From Rhipicephalus microplus (taxonomy: Eukaryota; Arthropoda; Arachnida; Ixodida; Ixodidae), in the NCBI RefSeq assembly GCF_043290135.1, contig NW_027464588.1, forward strand, positions 4,889,501 through 4,953,500: DNA of 64,000 nucleotides, written 5' to 3'. A program made the position numbers and the translations under genes. Positions 47,354 through 58,566 of the stretch are shown here, one piece after another. The notes under the pieces are model-generated. The model made no database searches. It was not told where the DNA came from and saw nothing but the letters and a program-made list of their open reading frames with translations. The first letter of the stretch is position 1. Each line of letters begins with the position of its first letter.

Positions 47354-48154
47354 TTTTATGCTTGGGAGTCCACAGCGAACGTCCATGCCTCTGAAAAAGC
47401 CAATCTATGTCAAGGCCACCCCGCGTGCCCGCCTGACGCGAACAACTCGACGGCGTCATCACGCGGCGGTGCCTCTCTGCCGCGCACGCACAGTGAGTCA
47501 CCTCAGCCAGCGAGCCCGTCGAGCAAGCAATCGGCTCCTTCCTGTCTGTCGAGTCTGACGCAATGCGTGGCGACGTCACTCGTCCTTGGGTGCAGCCACG
47601 TGCAGCGCAGCGGCTCCAGATTCTATGAGAATGACGCGGCCCAGCGGCGACCCCATTGGGGGATTTTGACCTCACGACCAGCGGCGCTTCTGGTTGGACA
47701 TTTGGTTACTCAAAGAATCCCCCCAGTGCATATAAAAGAAGCCCTGCGGCACGTCACGAGCAGCGGACCTATGTGTTAGAGAGGAGAGCTCGGCTCTTCG
47801 GGTCTCTAAGCTGTCGGCCCCAGTGCCGAACTTGTAACGCCTCTGTTTATATGCTGTACATAAACCTTGTTTAACTCACCGTCGTCTCGTCCGCACGTCT
47901 ATCAGCTCTGCGCAGAAGCAGTCGCGAGCTGAGAAACCTACGCTACCAAACGGCTGGCGACCTTTCCGGCGGAGTTCGAAGCAGTGGCGCCTTCGGGACA
48001 GTGTTGGCGTAGCCGTCTTTCGAAAAAGTGGTTGAAGCGGTGAGATTCGTGGCGCCCTTCGTAACGTCGTCGGAGGCGCGCTTCGCAACAGTGGTGGCAG
48101 CAGTGGGATTTCGTGGCGCCCTTTGTAATGTCGTCGGAGGCGCGCTTCGTAACA
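47354..48154 (+). repeat. 5' LTR with duplicated terminal segment
   Basis: Starts TTTTATGCTTGGGAGTCC (consensus TGTTATGCCTGCGAGTCC). TATA box TATAAAAG at 47731. The last about 62 bp (GTGG...CGCTTCG(C/T)AACA) occur twice in tandem, 48028-48090 and 48091-48154, whereas the 3' LTR has one copy. The primer-binding candidate TGGTTGGCAGCTGCGGGA follows at 48156. Confidence 0.85.
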
Positions 48155-48155
48155 G

Positions 48156-48174
48156 TGGTTGGCAGCTGCGGGAT
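48156..48174 (+). promoter_or_regulatory. Candidate primer-binding site of the second LTR element
   Basis: TGGTTGGCAGCTGCGGGAT begins one base after the LTR end and starts with TGG. A second TGG four bases later is an alternative. The tRNA was not identified. Confidence 0.45.
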
Positions 48175-48459
48175 CGGCCGGCGTCAGTGACATCGATGCG
48201 GTCAGTGCCTAATGTTTTCCCCTCAGTTCAGCAGACTACTCTAGCTCAGGCTATAGTAATTTAGAGAAGGGCTGTGTGAAGCATTAGAGTGAGCTTTGAT
48301 CGTTTGAAGCAAAGTCGAAGTGCTTTGAAACCAAAGTTAACGCGGAGGGGGTAAACACGAGAGTGTTAAAAACTGCTTGCGCGTCTTGTTAGTAGGCTTA
48401 TAGTGGGTACGGCAAGTAGATTCTTAACAGGGGCAAACAGCAAGAGGCTAGTGTGAACG

Positions 48460-49761
48460 ATGGAGAACTTTAAAGTGAAGGAACTCATCGAAATTTGTGA
48501 GGAGCTCGGCATTACTTTGGGAAAGCAAGCGATCCTTGAGATCATGAAGAATGTAGGAGTGTCGGCTGAGAAAGTCGATGAGGCCTAGGAGGATATCAAA
48601 GCACACCGCGAGGAGGCTGAAAGGCGAGAAGTAGAAGCTCGCGAACGTCAAGAAGCTGACAGGCGAGAAGTTCGCAAACGTGAAGAAGTTGAAAAGCGAG
48701 AAGTTCGCGAACGTGAAGAAGCTCAAAGGCAAGAAGTTCGCGAGCATGAAGAATCTGAAAGGCGCGAACGTCGCGAGCGCGAGGAGGCCGAGAGACAGGT
48801 ACGCATCAAGTTGAAACGAATAGACTTGGCAATTCTACAGTGTTCGCAGGCGCCTAGCGTAGCTTCTCCGACGATTCAGGTCAGCGGTTGTAGAATTCGG
48901 GACCAACTGCCACCGTTCGTAGTAGGCGAGAACATGGCGAAGTATCTCGTTAAGTTTGAACACGTCTGTGAGCGAAATGCTTTGGAGCGGTCTCTTTGAG
49001 CGCAGAACCTGTTAGCTCTTCTTCCCGGTGAAGTGTCCGACGCGATAACTTGCTTGTCGAGGGAAGCGTTCGAGAGCTATGACGTGGTTAAGGAAGTGCT
49101 CTTGAGACGTTATAAGTTGCCATCTGAGGCTTTCAGGCAAAATTTCCGGTATGCTAAAACGGGGAATGAGTCCCACGTTGACTTCGCGTTTCGTCTTAAA
49201 GCCGATTTATTGAATGGCTCAAGGGCGAAGGTGTTTATGACGACCGCGATAAAGTGGTAGAATGCATTGCATTGGAGCAATTCTACCGGTGCATCGAGGA
49301 GGATGTCAAGCTTTGGCTGCAACACAAACTTGGTGAAGTAAAGCTAAACAAGGCAGCAGAGTTAGCTTAGGAGTATTACACTCGCCGAAAGTTGCATAGC
49401 AGGGCAGTGCGCGTTGAAAAGAATGAAAGAAAAGAACGCTTTTCGAAGAAATCTGATCAACGGAAACCGCGAATCTGCTACAACTGCAAAAAGGAAGGAC
49501 ACATTGCAATAAACTGTACGCAAAAGTTTGTTTTTGCAACGATTCGAGAATCGAAAAAGAACATGCGGTTGTTAGAGCCGTATATCCAAGAAATTAGTGT
49601 GAATGGGAAAACGCGTCGAGCACTTCGTGACTCAGCGGCAATCATGGACGTTGTACATCCTTCATTTGTGTCTCCGGATGACTTTACAGGAGAATGCGCG
49701 TGGATCAGGCAAGTCGCCGAGGAGCAGACTGCTTGCTTACCAATCGCTACGGTTGTCATAT
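48460..49761 (+). pseudogene. Gag-protease region of the second LTR element, broken
   Basis: The ATG at 48460 opens a frame with a TAG at about 48586, TGA at about 48997 and a frameshift near 49215. The first 130 residues are an acidic/basic coiled coil (RREVRKREEVEKREVRE). The middle part contains ALEQFYRCIEEDVKLWL, which matches the LEQF...L..EL..WV signature of SCAN domains, followed by LNKAAELA. The zinc knuckle is CYNCKKEGHIAINC (C-x2-C-x4-H-x4-C). The protease begins EISVNGKTRRALRDSAA, where the usual D-S/T-G is D-S-A, so the active site is altered. It ends at the TAA at 49761. Confidence 0.82.
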
Positions 49762-50061
49762 AAGGCCCGTTCGTTAAGCTTCGCACAGAAGCGGCTGTGT
49801 CTGTCGCGCATCTCGATAGTTTTCCTTATCTTTTCTCTAACAACTCAGAGTTCTCAAAGAGCAGGGTAAATCGTTCTTCCCCAACTTAGCGTACAAGGCC
49901 CTCACGCGATCGCAAGCGCGGAAGCTTTCGCGGGAGCTTGATCTTGTTCAATGCGGTGAAACAAGTTCAAAAGCTGCAGATCTGTGTGACCTTCGCGGCG
50001 AGTCGACGGAACCTCAGACACGGAATTCTCCGTGTGAGTCATTTGAGCAGTCACTCGAGCG
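49762..50061 (+). other. Decayed linker between protease and the P-element insertion
   Basis: Only fragments are legible and stops are frequent. After removing the P-element, the frame joins at CTCGAGCG|GCCCGTCGC into EVTGAVSVLRGDD, so the insertion disrupted the polyprotein region. Confidence 0.5.
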
Positions 50062-50070
50062 GCCCGTCGC

Positions 50071-53000
50071 AACACCTCCTGAAATTCTTCAGGCCTGCGC
50101 CTCACGTGACATGACGTCAGCTACGTCATTATTCGCCGTCCGACCGGTCCTGCGGGAGCGCGCCGCTTCTGGCACTCCTCTCGCCGTGAACCAGTTGTAC
50201 CTCAGCAATATTGTTTTGTCTCGCGTCTGAATGTCTTCAAAGGGTGTTGTTAATTATAAGAAACTTGTCAAACGTTGAAATTTTCTGTAGTAGGAGTTAG
50301 TTTATTCAACATGTACACACGAAACAGGGGCACGAAGCAATGATCAAAAACACAAATAAATGAACATACTAATGAAAATTACAAATGATACATGAGCACT
50401 TTATTTTGGAGCAACAGTTTTCAATTTCCGTGCTTTTGCGACAGCTTGGGAATCGGCTTTAGCAACAGCGGGTGCGTCATTCCTCGCTTCGCAATAATTA
50501 TTTAGCAGAACATTTGTTACACATTTTATCAACATATTTATCACCAAATATGGTTCGTGCCCATTCGCACAAGTCACCAGTTCCTCAAATGCTAGCAAGC
50601 TCTCTTTCACAAGCTGTTCAACAATACATCTGCGATTTCGTGCCTGCAGAAAGCACGCGGCATTTTTTTCATTCTGCGGCAACTTTGCAACAACAACTTC
50701 AGTGTGCATCACTACTGTCACAACACACGCGTTCGGAAATTTCAAGCCACCTCGATTGACTTGCTATTAAAGAATTAGCATCGCCATCACACTCAGCTTC
50801 GCAACTGTCAGCAACAAGGTTCTCTTGACAGTAGTTGCACTTCAACGTTTTTACCACAGAGTTAGTGTAAAAGCCTCCAACATAAGCAAAAACAGCGACG
50901 CGGGTGCTTAAGCTGTCAAGGTCTTCAGGTTTGACAGTAACTCTGAAGTCCTGTCGATTTGTGGCTGTTGCCGACGGAACAGCCTCATCAATGAAATCGT
51001 CACTGCTCATTATATGAAGAGTATTTTGTAGGCGAATTCTGCCTTCACTCTCGTACAGCTGCCTCATGCTGATGTGGTAATGACCACCAGCCATTTGCCT
51101 GTACTGGCCTAATCAGTTTTCGAGGCCGTCTGTCTGCAGCTTGCGGAGCAGGACATATTTATAATGAAGCTCGACAACGCAGTACTTGTTGAATTCAAGT
51201 GTTGCATAGGCGGAATGACTTAGAGCAGATTGAGTTTCTCGCGTGAGAATGCCGTTTTCGTGTTTGTTGGATTTCCACACATCCAACCAAGTGACAAATG
51301 CATCGAGCAATTTCAGCTTAGGTTCACCATTCAGGCACGAAACTGACTCTTCATAAACATCTCTGTGGTGATGGCCTTTGTGAGGTGTTTTAACGTTTAC
51401 ATTCTTCCACCAGCGGAGAACTATCCTGATAAAATGGGCAGTTTCTTTGGCATGCCATAAAGCATGAAAGTTCCAGTGGTGATCCAGTGCCTCAGCTACA
51501 AAAGCATTGAATATTTGTAGTACTAGCTTAACATTCTGCCTTTCGAAGTTGCTAGGATTTAGCTCCTTTTACGAAAGGCGATAGCTGTATTTCAAAAGCT
51601 GAGAAGCCTCTAGCTTGTGCAGCTCCCGAAGATCTTTGAATGATGCCCGCTGTATGCAGTCGGGATGGACACTGTTGTTTGAGAGATCAAACATTTGAAA
51701 ATTTAGGTTTGTCCCAAAATTCTTTTGATTTATTCAGTTGTTTCGGATGCATTTCAAGAAGTGCACAGAATCCACAACATAAAACATAGGTCTTGTTTAG
51801 TCTTTTGGATTTGGTTAAAGGATGCTCAGCTTTGGCGGATCTGAAAACATACTGAGTGCCTTGCGATTGATTGCGTTGTTGTCTGAAATTACTGCAAGAG
51901 CTTTAAAACCTATTTCCTCAAGGAAAATGATTACATTTTTCAGGACAACATGAAGAGAGTGAGCATTCATTGTTCGGGCAGGCAGAATGTGCACCACCTC
52001 GCGAAAAGAACTTAGCATGCTTTGCACCATAAACACATGAGCAGAAGTAGCGGCCTCTTCACTGTTTCCTGCTGCCCCTGAAATTTTTCCACCTTTAAAA
52101 TCGAAGAAAGGCTAAATGTGAATTTCATCAAGCATGAGAACCACGGCACTTTCATGCGGCTGCAATTGCTTAAATCTGTGCTTTATGTACCTGAGAAAAC
52201 TTTCACTGGCTGACTCAGTGTCAGGTCACAAGTGAAACGAGGAGCAGACATTTCGACAAGTTCTGGGATGTGGCATGGCAAAAAAAAACTGAACCCCTCA
52301 GAAATTTGTAGGCGTGTGGATATATGGTATGCAATATGCAAGCAACCACCATACTTTCGGAGGAATACTGCAATCGTTGTTTTCCAAGCAACGCCACTTG
52401 TTCTCGCAAGAACCGACTGGTACGTTTCTTGCTGTCAATGGCATCTCGTTCAAGTTGTTCGAGAAGGCTAACGACTACGTCACAAAGACCTTCTGAGGAG
52501 CATTTTTCATCGAGGATGCTTTGAAGCCTACTCAGAATGGCAGACAGGACATTCACAATCCCAATGCTTCCTGGCACGACAAAATCACCTCTACGGCTTA
52601 ATTTGGTACCATGAAAACATACACTGATACTCAGGTCGCTGAAAACAGTAACAGACGACCGCAACAGCGGCATGCTCTCATAAACAATAATTAAAAACAG
52701 GGCACAGTTTGTGCGGTGAATTACACTCCACTCATTTGGCACAGGTGCACTTTTCAAACATTTCATGAGCTCAAGAAGCGAGGAAAAACAGCATTTCATT
52801 TCTTCATCACGATAAAAAGCCTCTGATTCTGTGATGGCACGAGCGAAGTCAGCCGCTTCTCGGCGCATTTTTTTCGTTTCCAGGCATTCTCTCGGAGAAG
52901 GGTCATCCTTCGACAAGTACGTAGGACATCCTGGGAACAGTGTGGGCACTGATCTTGAACGCAGGCGTGGTACTCTCAGTGAGACCTCTAGCACTCTTCC

Positions 53001-53582
53001 TGTCATAGGATCCGTGTAGGACGACTTGTTCCAAAGGTAAGACTCGGTGAAATGCAATCCGCATACCTGCATACCAACAGCAGTCGCCGAGTGTCAGCGA
53101 ACCTCGGGATGCGTCTAAACATTGCACAAGCGCTTCGCGAACTGTTACAATGAGTATAATTTCACCATCAGTGTAATGCAATGGTGACATCCAGTTTGCT
53201 CTTACCTTGTTGTTTTCAGTAGGAAAGAAATCCTTTTTTGGAATAGCACTGAGCCACTTCTTCCTTAGCACTTCATTCTTGGGGAATAAAAATACTTGAA
53301 CTTTCTTCCCGGTCTTATAATTACTTGAACATGCCGGCACACAGCACTTATTGAGCATGTCAGAAGCATCGTGCAATAAAATTCCGGCAGTAAAATTCAC
53401 TGCACACAACGCAAAGAAAATGGCCCGGCAGACTCGCCAAAAAAAAACACGTGCAGCACGGCCGTCACCACTGCAGCGAGTGGAAATTCGGGAATGCGCG
53501 ACGGAACCGGTCAGGAAGTATGGGACTGGTAGGACGGCTAGTGGTGACGTCACAGCGGCCTGAAGAATTTTTAGGAGGTGTT
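50071..53582 (-). mobile_element. P-element-family DNA transposon
   Basis: Terminal inverted repeats of about 26 bp: AACACCTCCTGAAATTCTTC starts at 50071, and its complement ends at 53582 (one mismatch, one indel). Weaker similarity continues inward, including a TGACGTCA motif. Flanks GCCCGTCGC (50062-50070) and GCTCGTCGC (53583-53591) match in 8 of 9 positions, agreeing with the 8-bp target duplication of P elements. The transposase on the minus strand has a THAP domain. Confidence 0.88.
50401..53358 (-). pseudogene. P-element/THAP9-type transposase, spliced, a few lesions
   Basis: Exon 1 is 53358-53206, from ATG, with C-C-x3-C of the THAP zinc motif (MLNKCCVPACSS). The intron 53205-53067 has consensus ends: donor AAG|GTAAG, acceptor TGCAG|GT, phase 0. 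Exon 2 starts with VCGLHF, supplying the C-x2-H half of the THAP zinc site. A helical region follows, then LMLDEIHI (first catalytic Asp of the RNase H-like core), a TAG stop, FDFKGGKISG, and ALAVISDNNAIN (second Asp). The C-terminus carries a C-x2-C cluster (KCNYCQENL) and ends at 50401 with ARKLKTVAPK. Stops and shifts occur near 52113, 51815-51100 and 50745. The intron lies in the same strand as the ORF, showing that a transcript-processing signal was retained. Confidence 0.82.
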
Positions 53583-53591
53583 GCTCGTCGC

Positions 53592-54620
53592 CGAAGTGAC
53601 CGGCGCGGTTTCCGTATTACGGGGAGACGACAAAGCGCCATTGAGTCAGAGCGAAAGGGGTGCAACGCTCTCGCCTGTAGCGGAAAGTTCGTGTGAGCTG
53701 TCGAGGGTTGATCTAGAAACGCTCTTTCGAGAGCAGCGTGAGGACCTCTCGATAAAAGCGCTAATGGAAAGCGTAAACATAGAAAAAAAAGAAAATGAAT
53801 GTTTCTTTTTTTTTTGATAAAGCAGGGCTTTTGTATCGAAGCTACACAAACGCGCAAGGTTGCAAGTATGAGCAGCTCTTGCTGCCACAAAAGTATCGTC
53901 GCCAACTATTAGAACTGGCGCATGAAGAAGCGTGGGCCGGGCATCTCGGCATAAAAAAGACCAAGGCTAGAGTTTCCCTTTAGTTTTATTGGCCGAAATG
54001 TTGGAAGGATATCGAAGACTTTGTACGCTCATGCGAAACATGTCAAAAAGCGAGGAAATACACGGACAAGTGGAAGGCACCCCTGAAGCTTTCTGATATC
54101 AATAATGAAGTGAAATTAGGAAGGCGGCCGAACAAAATTTAATACAGTAACTTGGTGAACCCATGCGTTTAACGTCAAGCGGTCCTAAATCTGCTGCTGA
54201 ATGCTTCAGATGAAGAGGGAGCAGAAATTTTGAGTTCTAGTGATGTAATCGAAAAGGGATCGGAGGTAATCTCGGAGCATTTGAACCTACAGCCTAGGTT
54301 AAGTGAAGTCCAGAAGGAGGACCTGAAAAGGATCGTTTCCGAGTTTGAAGACGTGTTTTTGGACCGTCCCGGAGACACGATGGTGATCGAGCACGATATC
54401 GAGCTAACTTGTGAGGAGCCAATCCCTAGCAATCCGTATCATTGTTCCCCAGTGCAACGTCGCAAGTATGAGCAGCGGTTTGTACCGCATAGGTATTGTC
54501 GCCTAAAAGTGGCCGGTTGCTGAGGCGGAGCACGATGCTCCAACAGCACAACTTTGACGTTCGCTACTAAAAAGGAAAGCTAAATGCTAATGCAGACGCA
54601 TCGAGCCGTGCGTTTAGTTA
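53592..54620 (+). pseudogene. Remnant integrase zinc domain, RT N-terminus and RNase H C-terminus
   Basis: The frame restarts after the P-element with EVTGAVSVLRGDD. The integrase HHCC domain is read as QLLLPQKYRRQLLELAHEEA, WAGHLGIKKTKARV and RSCETCQKARKY (53875-54050), with both His and both Cys present. The integrase catalytic core is deleted. The next legible block, LSEVQKEDLKRIVSEFEDVF and VIEHDIELTCEEPIPSNPYH (54300-54445), is the conserved lead-in of Ty3-type RT. The YADD core is missing. A final block, DVRY-stop-KGKLNANADASSRA (54559-54612), is the end of RNase H. The order integrase-RT-RNase H is what identifies the element as Gmr1-like. Confidence 0.78.
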
Positions 54621-55205
54621 GTACCTTCTCCACCTTTCGGTTTCTCGTTGGCGATTAGGGGCAAAAGTTTGTCCTCATCACGGCCTTAGCTGAGCGCTCT
54701 CGTCTAGAATGAGCTCAAGGAGCCAACTTTCTTCTATTCAATTTCGTTACGTTGTACGTGTAAAAATTTGAGTTCTCATTTTAAGAGTCATGTGTCCCAC
54801 ATGTGCCTCTTGATGTAGAGGGAACAAAATTTCGATAGACACGTAGCTAGATGTATGTTGTAATATACTTTGGTGTTCTGTCGGGTGACCGAGGGCATTT
54901 GTTATGTGCCGTGTGTTGTCTGTTGTCGAACGGTTCTTGACAAGTTGCAGAACTATCGACAAGTGCTGAAGCCAAAGATCGTCAGAAAAGACGAGCGAAG
55001 CTGGCCGGCAAGTTGTGGCGACAAGTCAGTGGAGCTGAGATCAGTCCTTAAGAATGGGATGTGTTCCCGGAACAGAGTCTGGAGCTGCATTCTCCCCATG
55101 ACCCTGGAGGCGAACCTGGAGGGACCTGACGAATGAGCGCACTTGACATCCGAGCCACGTGGAAGCCGCTCATCTTTCCGGCGCATTGTTTGGCGGTGGG
55201 GGTGC
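54621..55205 (+). other. 3' untranslated part and polypurine tract of the second LTR element
   Basis: No coding domain is read. The last bases before the 3' LTR are purine-rich (GGCGGTGGGGGTGC, 55192-55205), the polypurine tract. Confidence 0.6.
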
Positions 55206-55945
55206 TGTTATGCCTGCGAGTCCACAGCGAACGTCCATGCCTCTGAAAAAGGCAATCTGTGTCAAGGCCAGCCCGCCGCGAGCCCGCCTGACGCGAACAA
55301 CTCAACGGCGTCATCACGCGGCGGTGCCTCTCTGCCGCGCACGCACAGTGAGTCACCTCAACCAGCGAGCCCGTCGAGCAAGCAATCGGCTCCTTCCTGT
55401 CTGTCGAGTCTGACGCAATGCGTGGCGACGTCACTCGTCCTTGGGTGCAGCCACGTGCAGCGCAGCGGCTCCAGATTCGATGAGAATGACGCGGTTCAGC
55501 GGTGACCCCATTGGAGGATTCCGACCTCACGACCGGCGGCGCTTCTGGTTGGACATTTGGTTACTCAAAGAATTCACCCGGTGCATATAAAAGAAGCCCT
55601 GGGGCGGGTTGCGAGCAGCAGATCTATGTGTTAGAGAGGAGAGCTCGGCTCTTCGGGTCTCTAAGCTGTCGGCCCCAGTGCCGAATTTGTAACGCCTCAG
55701 TATATACGCTGTACATAAACCTTGTTTAACTCACCGTCGTCTCGTCCGCTCGTTTATCAGCTCTGCGCAGAAGCAGTCGGGAGCTGAGAAACCTACGCTA
55801 CCAAACGGCTAGTCACCTTCCCGTCGGAGTTCGAAGCAGTGGCGCCTTCGGGACCGTGTTGGCGTCGCCGTCTTTCGAAACAGTGGTTGCAGTGGTGAGG
55901 TTCGTGACGCCCTTCGTAACGTCGTTGGAGGCGCGCTTCGCAACA
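55206..55945 (+). repeat. 3' LTR of the second LTR element
   Basis: TGTTATGCCTGCGAGTCC start, TATA box TATAAAAG at 55586, ends CTTCGCAACA followed by ATGG. 740 bp, closely similar to the 5' LTR by eye, with the terminal 62-bp segment present once. Confidence 0.9.
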
Positions 55946-56063
55946 ATGGCGAACACAAGCAACACGTCATGAAACGAAAATCTTGACATGCGTGTCATTA
56001 ACAACACGACTACATGCCACGATCATGATGCGCTCGCGGCCGTTTCGCTGGCGCCACATATAC

Positions 56064-57399
56064 TGATTGATTGATATGTGCAGTTTAACATCCCAAAACC
56101 ACCATATAATTATGGAGACGTCGTGGAGGGCTCCGGAAATTTCCACCACCTGGGGTCCTTTAGCGTTGTTACGAAGCGCGCCTCCGACGACGTTGAGAAG
56201 GGTGCCACGAATCTCTTCCACTGTTACGAAAGACGGGGACGCCAACACGATCCCAAAGGCGCCACTGCTCCGATCTCCACCGAGAGAGAAGTGATTCTCA
56301 AAAGAGAAAGGAAGAGAAAAGTGAGCCCCGTTATTGTCTGCTTCAGTGAGCGACACCGCCACAGTAGCTCACGAGGAATGGGGGTTAGGAGAGATAAAAA
56401 AGGATAGGAGTAAAGATGTAGGAAAGCGGAAGAAGGAGAAGAGAGAAAGAGCCGTGAGGTGGTAAGCCAGTGCGAGCGACGACAAACTGAGGGGATAGAA
56501 GAGATAGGAAAGACGGGAGCACGGTCACTGGAGTCCGAGGACAGGGCACACCTGCGAGAGCTCTTTTCGGCGTCGTTAGATGGCGTAGAGCAAGTCCAGT
56601 AAGTCAGGGCTTCACTGTCGTCGAAGGTGGAAGGTCGTCGGCGGCAGGAGGTGACCTAGGGCGAGCCCAGTCGGCCAGAGCCACGCTGACGCCGGAGATC
56701 GCAAGCGCGCCGAGCGCACAACCGGTCGGCCCGGAATCCAGCAAGCGAGTGACACGGTCACCAGCCATTTATTAGCGTAGGTTTCTCAGCTCGCGACTGC
56801 TTCTGCGCAGAGCTGATAGACGAGCGGACGAGACGACGGTGAGTTAAACAAGGTTTATGTACAGCATATATTCAGAGGCGTTACGAATTTGGCACTGGGG
56901 CCGACAGCTTAGAGACCCGAAAAGCCGAGCTCTCCTCTCTAACACATAGGTCTACCCTCGCGACGCTCCGCAGGGCTTCTTTTATATGCACCGGGAGGAT
57001 TCTTTGAGTAACCGAATGTCCAACCAGAAGCGCCACTGGCCGTAAGGTCAGACTCCTCCAATGCGGTCGCCGCTGGGCCGCGTCATTCTCGTCGAATCTG
57101 GAGCCGCTGCGCTGCACGTGGCTGCACCCAAGGACGAGTGACGTCGCCACGCATTGCGTCAGACTCGCCAGACAGGTAGGAGCCGATTGCTTCGACGGGC
57201 TTGCTGGCTGAGGTGATTACTGTGCGTGCGCGGCAGAAAGGCACCGCTGCGTGATGACGCCGTTGAGTTGTTCGCGTCAGGCGGGCTCGCGTGCTGGCCT
57301 TGACACAGATTGCCTTTTTCAGAGGCATGGACGTTCGCTGTGGACTCGCAGGCATAACAGCGTGCACCCAAATCTGAGCACATGGGCCTAAACATTTTA
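56064..57399 (-). mobile_element. Ruka-like SINE (5'-truncated) interrupted by a solo LTR
   Basis: The SINE's 3' part is at 56064-56166 and resumes at 57364-57399 (CACCCAAATCTGAGCACATG), totalling about 139 bp. Flanks GCGCCACATATAC (56051-56063) and GCGTCACATATAC (57400-57412) match in 12 of 13 positions, the target-site duplication made when the SINE entered the hairpin-ended repeat. Confidence 0.85.
56167..57359 (-). repeat. Solo LTR of the second LTR family inserted in the SINE
   Basis: Minus-strand LTR with TGTTA/TAACA ends. Flanks GCGT at 56163-56166 and 57360-57363. Homology to the 740-bp LTRs is broken by an unrelated segment of about 470 bp (about 56285-56752), which explains the total of 1193 bp. 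TATA box on the minus strand near 56986. The inserted segment, purine-rich on the plus strand at 56370-56470, was not identified. Confidence 0.87.
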
Positions 57400-58520
57400 G
57401 CGTCACATATACCAAATTTGATACTACGGTACATGAATGGGTGACTAAGGTATGCGACTTCTGCAAACATGATAATCATGCGATGTGTGTCATGTAACAA
57501 CATGACCATATGCCACGCTCATGATGCGCTGGCGGCCATTTCGCTAGCTTCCCTTGTACGAAATTTGATATTACGGAACGTGAATGGATGACGAAGGTAT
57601 CAGGCTGGTGCAAAGGTGATAAAACTTGAGATGCGTGTCATGTATCAACGTGACTACATGACACACCCATGATGCGCTTGCTGCCGATTCGCTCGCTTCA
57701 CATATGCCGATTTCGGTATTACGTGACCTCAATGGATGACGAAGGTATGTGACTAGTGCAAACATGATAATCATGAGATGCGCGTCATATGAGAACATGA
57801 CTACATGCCACACTTAAAGTGCCAATACATCTCGACGTGACCTGGCGCACGTGCACGCCGGCGTTGCCACGCTAGGCGCTGGTTCTGCCGTATACTCACA
57901 GGCGCGCTCGCGCTGCGTTGCTTTGACGCATGTGCATTTCAGCGCGTCCAGCATCCCTCCGTCACGATAAGAGGCAGACGCAGGGTTGTCTGGGTAACGT
58001 CGGCTCAAAATGCAGCATGTCGCGCCGAAATGCTTTCGGGCCGCGCCGACAGACGCTGGGCGCTCCGGTCACGCTTGGCATCCGTCACTGTGCCTTGCGT
58101 CCGCGCGCGTCAACGTTGCGTTAGAGTACATAGAGCCCTTCATGACGTGCTCGCGACCGTTGGCAGCTCCACGTATACAAAATTTGGTGTTACGTGACTT
58201 CAATGGATGACGAAGGTATAGGACTGGCGCAAACATGATAATCCTGACACGCGTGTCATATAGGAACATGACAACATACCACTCTCACAGCGTGCTCGAG
58301 GCTGTTTCGCTAACTTCACATATACTAAATTTGGAATCACGTATCGTGAATAGATGACGAAGGTAAACAACACATTTAAACATGACAATCAAGGCACGAA
58401 AGTCATTATTTATATCCACCTCGTGACGTCGGGCTGATTTTAAAGTGACATATCAACCTTCCTCATTCGTGCTTCGCATATAATCAATTCTACTGTTCGT
58501 GTAATCGGCCACTTTTTTTT

Positions 58521-58566
58521 TCTGGCATTCATCAAATTGTAATTCAGTCTGGAACGGTGCACGGGA
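58521..58566. other. Junction between copy 3 and the next LINE
   Basis: A short stretch after the hairpin-ended repeat, without recognised features. Confidence 0.35.

Larger units (their letters stand above)
47354..55945 (+). mobile_element. Gmr1-like LTR retrotransposon, decayed, with P-element inside
   Basis: Flanked by the duplicated tetranucleotide ATGG (47350-47353 and 55946-55949). 5' LTR 47354-48154, 3' LTR 55206-55945. Internal order: gag with SCAN-like region and zinc knuckle, protease, [P-element insertion], integrase zinc domain, RT N-terminus, RNase H C-terminus, polypurine tract. Integrase before RT is the Gmr1 arrangement, opposite to ordinary Ty3 elements. The RT/RNase H core and the integrase catalytic core are deleted, and the remaining frames have several stops. 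LTR-derived sequence also occurs as a solo LTR at 56167-57359. Confidence 0.9.
47015..58520 (+). mobile_element. Hairpin-ended repeat family, copy 3, with nested insertions
   Basis: Begins AAATGC-GAA-GCATTT (47015-47029), has the leader and a (TATC)n tract (47057-47118), and is then interrupted by the LTR retrotransposon at 47354. It resumes at 55946, is interrupted again by a SINE (56064-57399), and continues with the 147-bp units and GC-rich core (57815-58145). It ends after GTGCTTCGCATATA at about 58520. Without the insertions it is about 1.6 kb, between copies 1 (1.49 kb) and 2 (1.79 kb). Confidence 0.75.
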
